Part shown: positions 22,975 to 34,900 of the stretch, piece by piece | Layout of the letters: each line of letters opens with the position of its first letter | How positions within the stretch are numbered: the first letter of the stretch is position 1 | Source: Branchiostoma floridae | Taxonomy: Eukaryota > Chordata > Leptocardii > Amphioxiformes > Branchiostomatidae | Reading direction: 5' to 3' | Assembly (NCBI RefSeq): GCF_000003815.2 | Contig: NC_049992.1 | Location: forward strand, 1,706,959 to 1,770,958 | DNA length: 64,000 nucleotides | The notes under the pieces: model-generated | Database searches by the model: none | What the model was told of the DNA's origin: nothing | What the model saw: the letters and a program-made list of their open reading frames with translations, nothing else | Made by a program: the position numbers and the translations under genes

Positions 22975-25900
22975 CTACTTTAACTCCTCCTGAAGCCAGG
23001 CCACCATGGCCTCCTGACCTTGGGAAAGGTCACCTCTCGTGCACAGGAGAACCTTGCTGAAGTCGTCTTGAGTCGTGTTCTGCACTAGAAGCTCCAACAA
23101 CTCGTTACACTGCAGAAATAAACAAGATAAAAACACAATTCAGAATATCTCAAAATTATGTGAAATAATACTTTATCACATTGGGGATTGCCAATGAAGA
23201 GAAATCCAAGGAAGGAATATGTAAAACTCTGAGTGTACAATTTATTCATTCAGTCAGCCAAGGTTGCTGTGGCTATTACACGTATGTGACACTGTAAGTT
23301 CCTATCCACTATGTTGGTACGATGTTGATACTAATTACACCACATACCTTATGTGTGAGGAGTACCAGAGGGAGTCAGCCTTGCACAGCTGTGTGTGACC
23401 AGTGATAGGGGATATATAACAGTACCTTATGTGTCACCAGGACCAGAGAGTTGGGAGTCAGCCCTTCCGTAGGAGGAACCTTGCACAGGTGTCTCAGCCG
23501 AGGCCCGTCCACAAGTAGCGTTCGGCCGCTGAAACTCTTCACATCCGACAGGGAAGCACTGCTGTGGCTGAAGGTACACTGGGAGAGCAGAAGCACAAGT
23601 AGATACATGGGAGGCATCAGTACAAACACAAGAAACAGAAGCACAAGTAGATACATGGGAGGCATCAGTACAAACACAAGAAACAGAAGCACAAGTAGAT
23701 ACATGGGAGGCATCAGTACAAACACAAGAAACATCAGAACAGCTGCTGTGGCTGAACGTGCACTGGGAAACACACAGGAAACATCAGTACAGTTGCTGTG
23801 GCTGAACGTACACTGGGAGACCAGAAGCACAAGTAGATACATGGGAGGCATCAGTACAAACACAAGAAACATCAGAATATGCAGCTTGTACTCTCCGGTA
23901 CAAACCCTGTGTGTTTGCAGTGAGCTTACTGGGTTACTGCAGCAGATGTGCTACTAGTATTCAGTACAACCCTGGTACTATTGAGTACAACCCTGGTACT
24001 ATTCAGTACAAACCTGGTACTATACAGTACAAACCTGGTACGATGCAGTACAACCCTGGTACTATACAGGTCTAGGTGGCGACAGACTATGGTCACGGGA
24101 CAAGACGACCACAAAAACTGGTATCCATGACAACTGTACTAATCATGAGGATGGTAACCATGACAACGTACCTGGTCGGAGACCTGTATGGGGTGTGTGT
24201 GAGTTTTGGACAGCTCGACCCCTGACCCCGGGCTGGGCAGCCGCACCTCCAGTAGGATGTGGTACTGTAGGGGGGGGGGGGGGGCAATTAGGGAGGAATT
24301 ACAACAAGTACAGTAACATTTGCAAGTAAATAATGTTAATCTGCACATGGTCTAGTCTAACCAACTGTAGGGGGGGGGGGCATAGAAGGAATAAAGAATA
24401 AAATCTTAACATAAGCAAGCAAATGTTTACCTTCACAAGGAGGGGTTAACTGACTTGTTCCCAAATGTTTAATGCTCTATAAGGTATTACTGAGAAATGC
24501 ATCACCAGGACAGGGTTATTCCAGGTCAAGCATCACAGTGCCTACTCAGAAGGGCCACCTATCAGCTGATCACAAAACTGCAGCACCGTGTTCATCTTTT
24601 ACTTGCTTTGGATGGAAGGCATTGTTTCCCTAGGATGTACCTGTTTGGGAAGTAAGATGTTTCCCCATCTAAGGCTCACCTATTTGGGCAGAAAGACGTT
24701 GTTTAAGACGTACCTGCTTGGGAGTTGAGACGTTGTTTAAGACGTACCTGTTTGGGAGTTAAGACGTTGTTTAAGACGTACCTGTTTGGGAGTTGAGACG
24801 TTGTTTAAGACGTACCTGTTTGGGAGTTGAGACGTTGTTTAAGACGTACCTGTTTGGGAGTTGAGACGTTGTTTAAGACGTACCTGTTTGGGAGTTAAGA
24901 CGTTGTTTAAGACGTACCTGTTTGGGAGTTAAGACGTTGTTTAAGACGTACCTGTTTGGGAGTTGAGACGTTGTTTAAGACGTACCTGTTTGGGAGTTGA
25001 GACGTTGTTTAAGACGTACCTGTTTGGGAGTTGAGACGTTGTTTAAGACGTACCTGTTTGGGAGTTAAGACGTTGTTTAAGACGTACCTGTTTGGGAGTT
25101 GAGACGTTGTTTAAGACGTACCTGTTTGGGAGTTGAGACGTTGTTTAAGACGTACCTGTTTGGGAGTTAAGACGTTGTTTAAGACGTACCTGTTTGGGAG
25201 TTAAGACGTTGTTTAAGACGTACCTGTTTGGGAGTTAAGACGTTGTTTAAGACGTACCTGTTTGGGAGTTAAGACGTTGTTTAAGACGTACCTGTTTGGG
25301 AGTTAAGACGTTGTTTAAGACGTACCTGTTTGGGAGTTAAGACGTTTCCCCATCTAAGACAGACGTTTCCCCTCCAGCTGGAGTACATCTGCAGTTCTGC
25401 CGGCCCCAGCCAGGTGGCGCCGTTGTTGTTGGAGCACGAGTTTCCGCCGGAGTTGGTCCGACTCCTTTTTACACACGGCCCCTCCGCCCGCGGCACCAGG
25501 GAAAGGTCCGCCTCTCGCGGGGAACCCTGCGATATAACATGGACATGTTTCTTTTACCTTATAGAAAAGAGTCAGATGAAACATCCACAGTCTCTACTAG
25601 GGCTGGGTACCGGTACAGAAAATTCAGGTCCAGGTCCGGTTCAGGTCCAGAGGATCAGGTCCAGGTTCGGACCTGAACCTGGACCTGATTCAGTATGACT
25701 CATGCCAATGGTCCATTTCACTACATAGAAATTTGTTTGGTGGAGTATTAGACTTACACTGGCGTCTTAAAATCCTACAACGCTAACTGCACCTGTACGA
25801 TTGACTGTAAAACTTGGTAGAAATGACTATAAACTCTACTCTACTCCACTCTTGTTATTTTCTTCCACCTGCAAGCGCCAAAACGTGTGAATGCCTGATG

Positions 25901-28900
25901 AAATAATATGTTAATTTTCTAACCGGTCCAACATCCGGTCCACCTAATTTTTTCAGGTCCGGTTTTTCTGGACCGGTCCAATAAGAAAAACCGGTTTTGT
26001 ACCGGTACGCTGTACCGATACCCAGCCCTAGTCTCTACTATTAAATGTACTTTTCCGTAACCTCAACAACGGGCTGTAAGTGCCAAAAAACCTCCCACAT
26101 CTATATTCAAAGTTGGACTCAGTGCTTGAATGTATACTGAGATCTTCAAACTTGGGTAAGTCCCAATTTCTTCAGGGTTCAGGCCATGTCAAGTTCAGTC
26201 CTCTTCCATATAACATTATTGACCAACAGACGAACTTGACCTACGTTAGCATCGAGTTCCCCCGTGGTTCCGTCGGCGTGCACGGTGAGGTCAGAGTGCA
26301 CGGTGAGGTCAGAGTACACGTTGAGGTAGCACATGCTCAGTACTTACGTTAGCATCTGGTTCCCCCGCGGTGTCAGAGTGCACGGAGAGGTCAGAGTGCA
26401 CGGTGAGGTCAGAGTGCACAGTGAGGTAGCACATCACGTCCGTCAGTTGGAATTGGCTGCTGTTCTTCAGACAAACCTCCAGCCGAACTGCCTCCTCCTC
26501 TGCCACCAGCCGCACTGCCTCCTCCTCTGCCACCAGCCGCACTGCCTCCTCCTCTGGCACCAGTCTGCAGTCTGGGGAGTTATTCACACTAGTTAGTATC
26601 ATTCCTGCATCTATCCACCCATCTGATCTGGAACTGGTCACTAATACTGTACAGACAAACCTCCAGCCGGACTGCCTCCTCCTCTGGCACCAGTCGGCAG
26701 TCTGGGGGAGTTATTCACACTAGTTAGTATCATTCCTGCATCTATCCACCCATCTGATCTGGAACTGACTAGTACTGTACAGACAAACCTCCAGCCGCAC
26801 CGCCTCTTCTTCTGGCACCAGTCGGCAGTCTGGGGGGATTATTCACACCAGTTAGTATCATTCCTGCATGTATCCACTCATCTGTTCTGGAACTGACTAC
26901 TACAATGTAGTACTGTACAGACAAACCTCCAGCCGAACTGCCTCCTCCTCTGGCACCAGTCGGCAGTCTGGGGGATTATTTCACACTAATTTAACATCAT
27001 TCCATCATTTATCCATCCGTTACTGAAGCACATGATTTTCTGTTAGCTGGCACCCCTTATATTCCTTCCCATAAATACCCAAGCTGTGTGGTATGACGAC
27101 CCCCTGGATTGCTGTCTATAGACTCTGGTTCCATGAATGTTCATACAGCTCTGACCAGGTCGCCTGTATTACCTTTTACTAACCCAGCCCTTACTAATGT
27201 ACCTGGCTCTACCCACAGACTTCTGATCTCTGCAGTTTCTCATCACAATGGGTATTCTAAGCCTCATCAGCCTTACACATGGGTTAGGACCGTGGGGTCG
27301 GAAACTTAATGTTAGAATTTGAATCCTGGCATGTAACTTTGCATGCTGCTGAAAGGGCTGCAGTCCCCGGGACGGGCCCCTAAGGACCACAGTGTGATGT
27401 TTATTCATTTCTGATGGCCACAAGTGCAAGGGAAGTAATACGGTCCAACAACCATGATAAATTGCACATTAAAATCATACGGGGGCCTATGACAATGTAA
27501 CCACATTACAAGTAGGATTGAGACATGAATTCCCATGTCATCCCGACTCACCGATCTCCAGACTCTTCAGCACAAACTGCTCGATGATGGAGTTCACCGT
27601 CTGCACCAGCTCTGCGTTCGTCTGGAAGTTTCCCAGGAGGTTCTGTAAGACATTAAACATTGTCTTCCTTAGTTACAGAAGTTCCCTAGAAGGTTCTGTA
27701 AGACATTAAACATTGTCTTCCTTAGTTACAGAAGTTCTCTAGGACAGTAGAAGGTTCTGTAAGACATCAGACATTGTCTTCCTTAGTTACAGAAGTTTTC
27801 TGTTGGTCTGGAAGTTTCCAAGGAGGTTCTGTAAGACATTAAATATTGTCTTACTTAGTTTTGTGTCAGCCTAGAAGTTTCCTAATTCTGCAGAAAAACA
27901 TCAATTTGCTTGTAGGAAGTCTTTTGTGAAAAAGCTGTTTGAGAATATGAAGATCCCAAATGGATTGTAATGCATTAACTTAAAACCATACCTCCCAAAA
28001 CACAGATCTAAACAAGCCATTAACTGTGTTGTAATATATCATCATGTAATCAGGTACTAGGTAGGTAATACATCTACATTGTACATGCATATCATAATTT
28101 GCAGTAGTGCATACTTTAGCATCAGCATATTTCTTTTTGATGTGTTTTTATTTGCTAATTTGCAGGAAGCCATTGAGTAATAAAGTTTGAACGGTGGGGA
28201 AATTCCGGTGTATACCTAATTGTAATCAAGAGCAGATTTCCCGCCACGCGGCAAACATGTAACGCAATCTGATTGGTCCAAACATTATTACCCGACAGAC
28301 AACGGAAAACAAGCTTGTCATTCTCCTAGGCACGGTCAGACCATTTGGTTATATTGTTTTGGCCTCCGTGACCAGCTTCTAAATCTAATCATGCTCCGCT
28401 AAGTAGATAAACTCTTCATTACGATGAGATGGGAGAGACGCTACCGACGTGCACTCGGATAATTGCACAGCTGATTCTCGTTAAGATTTACAGAAAACTT
28501 TCCCCCGTGAAACACGACTTACAGTTGCCGCTGTTCCCAGCATTGACCTCCCCCCTCCCCCGTGAAACACGACTTACAGTTGCCGCTGTTCCCAGCATTG
28601 ACCTCCCCCCTCCCCCGTGAAACACGACTTACAGTTGCCGCTGTTCCAAGCATCGACCTCACCCCCTCCACCGTCTTCTGCATGGAGCTCATCATGTTGA
28701 TCCTGAATGTGGAAATAAAAAGATTTTCAGTCAAACATAAAATCTGAGACTCTTTACCACTGCACCCTCTGTTGTTGACCTCTGCCTTTTTGACTTTGTG
28801 CACAGAGGCTTTGTTTTGGCTTGTTGTGAATAAATTGAGAACAATGAAATAAAAATTGAAATACAGATCTATTAAAAAGCTACCTGTTCAAGAAAGAATT

Positions 28901-31900
28901 TGTAAGCAGTGCACAACGAATGCAGTGGAAAATGAAACACATTTTATTTGTGAATGCCCCCAATTCGAAGCCGAAAGAAAAAGGCTATTTGATAGAGTGA
29001 CCGAAATCACACCAACATTTTCATTGTTAAAAACGCCACAAAAGATTCTCTTCCTACTAACATCAAGGGATCAATCTATTATAGAACACATGGGGCATTT
29101 CATTTTCAAATGTCTTCAAGAAAGAAGTCAAACCCTGTAATAGTTACGTAGACTTAGTACCCCATTATGTATCGTATGTATATTCATCCACTTGATATTT
29201 GTATGTTAGAATTTAGTTTATCTACATGTATTCAGACCACATTTATTCATCTCATGTAATTAGTCATTCTTTTCTTGCAATTAGCCCAATGGGCATGAAT
29301 TTGCAATAAACTTATTATTATTATTAAAACAACAAAAGTACATGGACATCTACATTTCTACTTTTCATAAGGTAATAAGATATGCAAGGAAACAGAAATG
29401 GAGAGATTCTTACAATGTTTATTGACTGAAAAAACAGTCAAGAAAAGCTTCTGTCCAGGTTCAGGCCTGGAGTTGTAAGAGAAAACAATCCGTTATCATG
29501 TCCATGGAGTGAGGGAGCCCAGGAGAGAAGTACCACAAAGATAGATCCCCGTCCGTCTTTAGAAGCCGCATTCTCCACCGTCTCCCTTCCTCAGGGACTC
29601 TCATCTGTAGCTCACAAACTTACAGTCTGTAAAACTCTACATCTATCAAGTGGAACACCCTATCCAGGGAAAATCAACAGACTGGGTGTAGATGGATTAT
29701 AATCTGCACAACACTTCTTCTTTTTCTTTTTCCCTATTCTAAAACCCTTTCAGAGGGAGAGAGAGAGGCGCCGTGAAGACGGCAGCCAGCCCACGCGAGG
29801 ACAATAAGCCGTCTGGTAGACTCTAACATACATCACGAGGAGGGAAGAGGAACTAGACAATCTTTAGAACAGATCTGCACATCTGCCAGGGATTTCCCTA
29901 AAGCCCTCCGTACATCTCACTTTGGCTGAGCCATGCATATTGAGAGAGCAGGGAATCTCTCAACTCCATCCAGGCTGCTGCTGGATTTGTTCCCAATAAG
30001 CCGTGGGCCAAACTCTGCTCAAGCAGCTCAGGGTGGGATAAGGCCCATCGATCCTCCGTCTGTTACCCAGAAACGGGGTTAAAGAAGAGAGCTTCAAGTT
30101 CAGGAGGATAACAGGTTTGACTTTGAGCTGGCAACTTCTTTGACAGATGTACTTGGATTTGACAAATGTATTTGACAAATGTACTTGTATTTAATAGATG
30201 AACTTGGCTTTGATAGATGTACTTGGCTTTGATAGAAGTACTTGGATTTGACAGATGTACTTGGCACAGTGTTAAGATATAGTATTTCCATCAGTGAGGA
30301 TTACGAGTTATTCTGGAGGCATTCATTACAAGCATCTGCACCAAGGACAGGTGTTCAGCACCAAGGACAGGTGTTCAGCACCAAGGACAGGTGTTCAGCA
30401 CCAAGGACAGGTGTTCTGCACCAAGGACAGGTGTTCAGCACCAAGGACAGGTGTTCAGCACCAAGGGCAGGTGTTCAGCACCAAGGGCAGGTGTTCAGCA
30501 CCTAGGGCAGGTGTTCCGCACCAAGGGCAGGTGTTCAGCACCAAGGGCAGGTGTTCAGCACCTAGGGCAGGTGTTCCACACCAAGGGCAGGTGTTCAGCA
30601 CTAAGGACAGGTGTTCAGCACCAAGGGCAGGTGTTCAGCACCAAGGACAGGTGTTCAGCACCTAGGACAGGCGTTCAGCACCTAGGGCAGGTGTTCCGCA
30701 CCAAGGGCAGGTGTTCAGCACCAAGGGCAGGTGTTCAGCACCTAGGGCAGGTGTTCCACACCAAGGGCAGGTGTTCAGCACCAAGGGCAGGTGTTCAGCA
30801 CCTAGGGCAGGTGTTCCGCACCAAGGGCAGGTGTTCAGCACCAAGGGCAGGTGTTCAGCACCTAGGGCAGGTGTTCCACACCAAGGGCAGGTGTTCAGCA
30901 CTAAGGACAGGTGTTTAGCACCAAGGGCAGGTGTTCAGCACCAAGGACAGGTGTTCAGCACCAAGGGCAGGTGTTCAGCACCGAGGACAGGTGTTCAGCA
31001 CCGAGGACAGGTGTTCAGCACCAAGGGCAGGTGTTCAGCACCAAGGGCAGGTGTTCAGCACCAAGGGCAGGTGTTCAGCACCGAGGACAGGTGTTCAGCA
31101 CCGAGGACAGGTGTTCAGCACCAAGGGCAGGTGTTCAGCACCAAGGGCAGGTGTTCAGCACCAAGGGCAGGTGTTCCGCACCAAGGACAGGTGTTCAGCA
31201 CCAAGGGCAGCTGGTACAAAATAATCACCTCCAAGGAGCTGGTACAAAATAATCACCTCCAAGGAGCTGGTACAAAATAATCATCTCAGTGATCCATCAC
31301 TTCACCACTTCAATTCACAACCTCACCATGAATTACCGAGTTTTAAATCTCAAAGGAATAGAAATGGGAATTTCAAAACTATATCTGCATACAGTTGCAC
31401 CTCACTGAAATGCTAATCATTACCGCATGTCAGCAGCACAGTCATGCAGGATTGTACACCAGCTGACAATAGGGCTAAGTACCGGTATGATGTACCGGTA
31501 AAAAAAAATGTTTTTTTTCTCATTGGACCGGTCCAGAAAAATCGGTGGACAGGATGTTGAATCTATTGAAAAATCAACAGATTATATATATATATATGAT
31601 CAGGCATTCACAGGTTTTGGGGCTTACGTTACATACTGGTCGAAGAAAATAAGAAGAGCAAAGTAGCGTAGAGTCTATACTCTCTATAGTCCTTTCTACC
31701 AAGTTTTCCAGTTAATCTTACAGAGGCACTTAGTCTAGGAATTTAAAATGCCAGTGGGAGTCGAATACTCCACCAAACATATTTCTTTGTTGGGAAATGG
31801 ACAATTGTTTTGACTATCATCACTAAAGTCCATTCACAAGTTTTCACATACAATCAGGTCCAGGTTCATGTCCGGACCTGGACCGAACCCTCTGGACCTG

Positions 31901-34900
31901 AACCAAACCTGAGTTTTCTGTACCGGTACCCATGTGACCCCTAGCTGACAGAGATAAAAACACAGCCTGACCTGATACGACACAGCAAATATTCTTCCTA
32001 ATTTGTCAAATTCTGGGAGTCAGTAGGAATTTTTCTACCAAATAATAACATAGAGATGGCAGCATTCGTGCTACATGTATTTAAGAACTCTACTACTAGA
32101 CTACTGTAACTTAGTGTAAGTTAAGATATCCTGTTGCTAGTAATACACATGTACTATATACAAATGTAGCAGTGAGTAAAACTTACATGTTCCTGTACCT
32201 GGGATGTCTATAGAATGATTCCTTAGAGATCCTGTAAGTATTTCACCTGCAGGAGTTGTCCTGACATGACATGACGTTACGACTGTTGTTCTAACAACAG
32301 TAAATAATCGGCTGTTGTTCTAACAACAGTAAATAATCGCCTGTTGTTGACACCAAACATCCCTGACCTGGGGTGACCTTGAGAGGGTGAGGCAGGGAGT
32401 GTTCATTTCAGGCCTGGGGGGGTGGTAGGTGGGGGGTCCCTCCAATCACATGGAGCACCATGTGTCAGACCCACCCAAATGTCGGGCCTTTCTACTGCAG
32501 TTACCTGTTAACATAACAGCAGTTACATCTTTCACATGAAACCTTACCTGCTTAAGTTCAACACTTGGTTCACATGTGTTCTTCTGGTCAATGTGTAATT
32601 GATGACTATTAGAACATGGTTCACATAAGTTTTGAAAGTGTATACAGTAACATGTCAGTAAGAGGGCACCGTGGAATGTTGACAGTTCAAATTTGATAAT
32701 AAACGACATTTGCACCTGAACTGAAGGTAGGCCTACGCACGGAGAAGTACAGGGCGAGACGTGAGGAGTGGTAAACACAGTTTTGGCCTGACATACTCAA
32801 CTCAACGCCCTTCAAGCACCGGAGGAATGTCTGAAGGTCGAACGTGACTAGCGGCATGTTGTGATGACATCATCACATTGTTTACACCACTCAGGAACTG
32901 CTGTCATGCTGACATCACTATAAGTATAAAAACAACAGCTTTCACAGTAAAAACTACTGTACATGTTTATAAACAATAAGTCCTGAAGCCAAGGAGGACA
33001 AGCCATGTAGGAAAACTGGTTATCTAAACAAACACATTGACTTTGACTTTATTTGGATTGCGACAATACTATACAATATTCTGCACCAGGCATGTAGACA
33101 CATGTAGTTACTAGCAGGTTATACCAACTTGAAGTCAAGTTGTAGTGGAATGTCCATTCCTCAACAAAAAAAATTATTAGTCGAAAATTTGGTTGAGTCC
33201 GCAATTACAGGTCAGCTTTGATCCGAAAGATAACAAAATCCTTCACCAGGCTTCATCACCAGCATGATGGTATCTACTACATGCCATAAATGTGCCCCTG
33301 TCAGTACACAGACTCTCATGCTTAATTTGATTTGACACTTTTACAACTGCAGACAACAATAGTTACCGTTGGGTGTTTTGAAAACATTTGTCTGGTTGGC
33401 TAGTAACTACAGGTTCATACATTATCCCTTACTAAGTTACTGAAGTACTAGTCTGGAAGCTACACTGTTCTGGGGCTTACAATCTGCTCATTGGCTCTAA
33501 TTTTGTAGAACCAACATGCTCCATGGTAACCTGGTCTGTGTAGCCATGGAAACAGTCTGGCTTCCAGGCTTCTTCAGGGCCAACATTCACCATGGTAACC
33601 TGATCTGTGTAGCCATGGAAACAGTCTGGCTTCCAGGCTTCTTCAGGGCCAACATTCACCATGGTAACCTGATCTGTGTAGCCATGGAAACAGTCTGGCT
33701 TCCAGGCTTCTTCGGGGCCAACATTCACCATGGTAACCTGATCTGTGTAGCCATGGAAACAGCCTGGCTTCCAGGCTTCTTCGGGGCCAACATTCACCAT
33801 GGTAACCTGATCTGTGTAGCCATGGAAACAGTCTGGCTTCCAGGCTTCTTCAGGGCCAACATTCACCATGGTAACCTGATCTGTGTAGCCATGGAAACAG
33901 TCTGCTTCCAGGCTTCTTCAGGGCCAACATGCACCATGGTAACCTGGTCTGTGTAGCCATGGAAACAGTCTGGCTTTAGAGCCAACATGCACCATGGAAA
34001 CTTGGCCTCACAGTGCAATTGACCCTTCCAGCCGAACATCATAAGCCCCGCCCCCTGTTCGATCTCGGGTTCTATTTCAAAACCTCGGTCAAAAACGGCG
34101 CGAGTTGCAAAAACATGGCCGCCGCCGCATTTAAGCTGAGAATACCGACTGACTTCGGTTTAGCTTTTTGGGCCCTTGGCAGATGTAAAGCTGGGTACAT
34201 ATATATGCGGCAGGCTTTCTACAGTGTTTGTTGCATGCATGACAATTGCATACATGCTAAGGAGAAAAACCAAATTAAGAAGAAAGCAGCTTGGTCACGG
34301 AGAGGGAGCTTGTACCACATGCCAAATATAAGACCCTAATACAAAGTCCGCTAGTGCAGAGTGCCGTCTCTTCTGCGTATACTGCTTTACATGTACATAC
34401 TGCCCAGGAACAAATTAATGATATGTAGCGCCAATCCTTCGCAAAACAACTATACTCAGCCGGTTAAGTCTTCAATAAAAAAGGCATAGCATTTTTCTTT
34501 GGCCATTCCTACCCCACTAGGACTGCTTTTGACCGAGTATTCGGAATAGAATAGGGGGTTCTATTTGTTCGATATGGCGTTCGGCTGGAACCTGTGAACA
34601 GTCTGGCTTCTAGTCTATTGCACAGCTGTTGCCATTGCAACTGCCACAAGGCCGAGGTTGGACAAAAACAACATGACCAGCCCCTGACTACACAGCCTCA
34701 GCCATTTACTGTGCAAAAATGGACCTAGAAAAATATGAATGAGAGCATTTCCTGAAATACATTATCGGGAGTAGCACTAGCAGTTAATATGTAGAAACAT
34801 GCATCTAAATTGTTTTTGTGCATTATCAATGGTTTTTCTGCTTTATCAACTTGTATTTGAAACACTTAAAGTCTTCGTTCCTTCATCAGCAAGGAGCCTT

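Noticed and set aside
23375-23957. Hydrophobic - frame of 165 codons resembling a membrane protein
   Set aside because: It runs through the intronic ~47-bp repeat; the real exon is only 23426-23578.
30242-31280. Cys/Gly repeat proteins of up to 189 codons
   Set aside because: These are translations of the 20-bp minisatellite, open in several frames and both strands.
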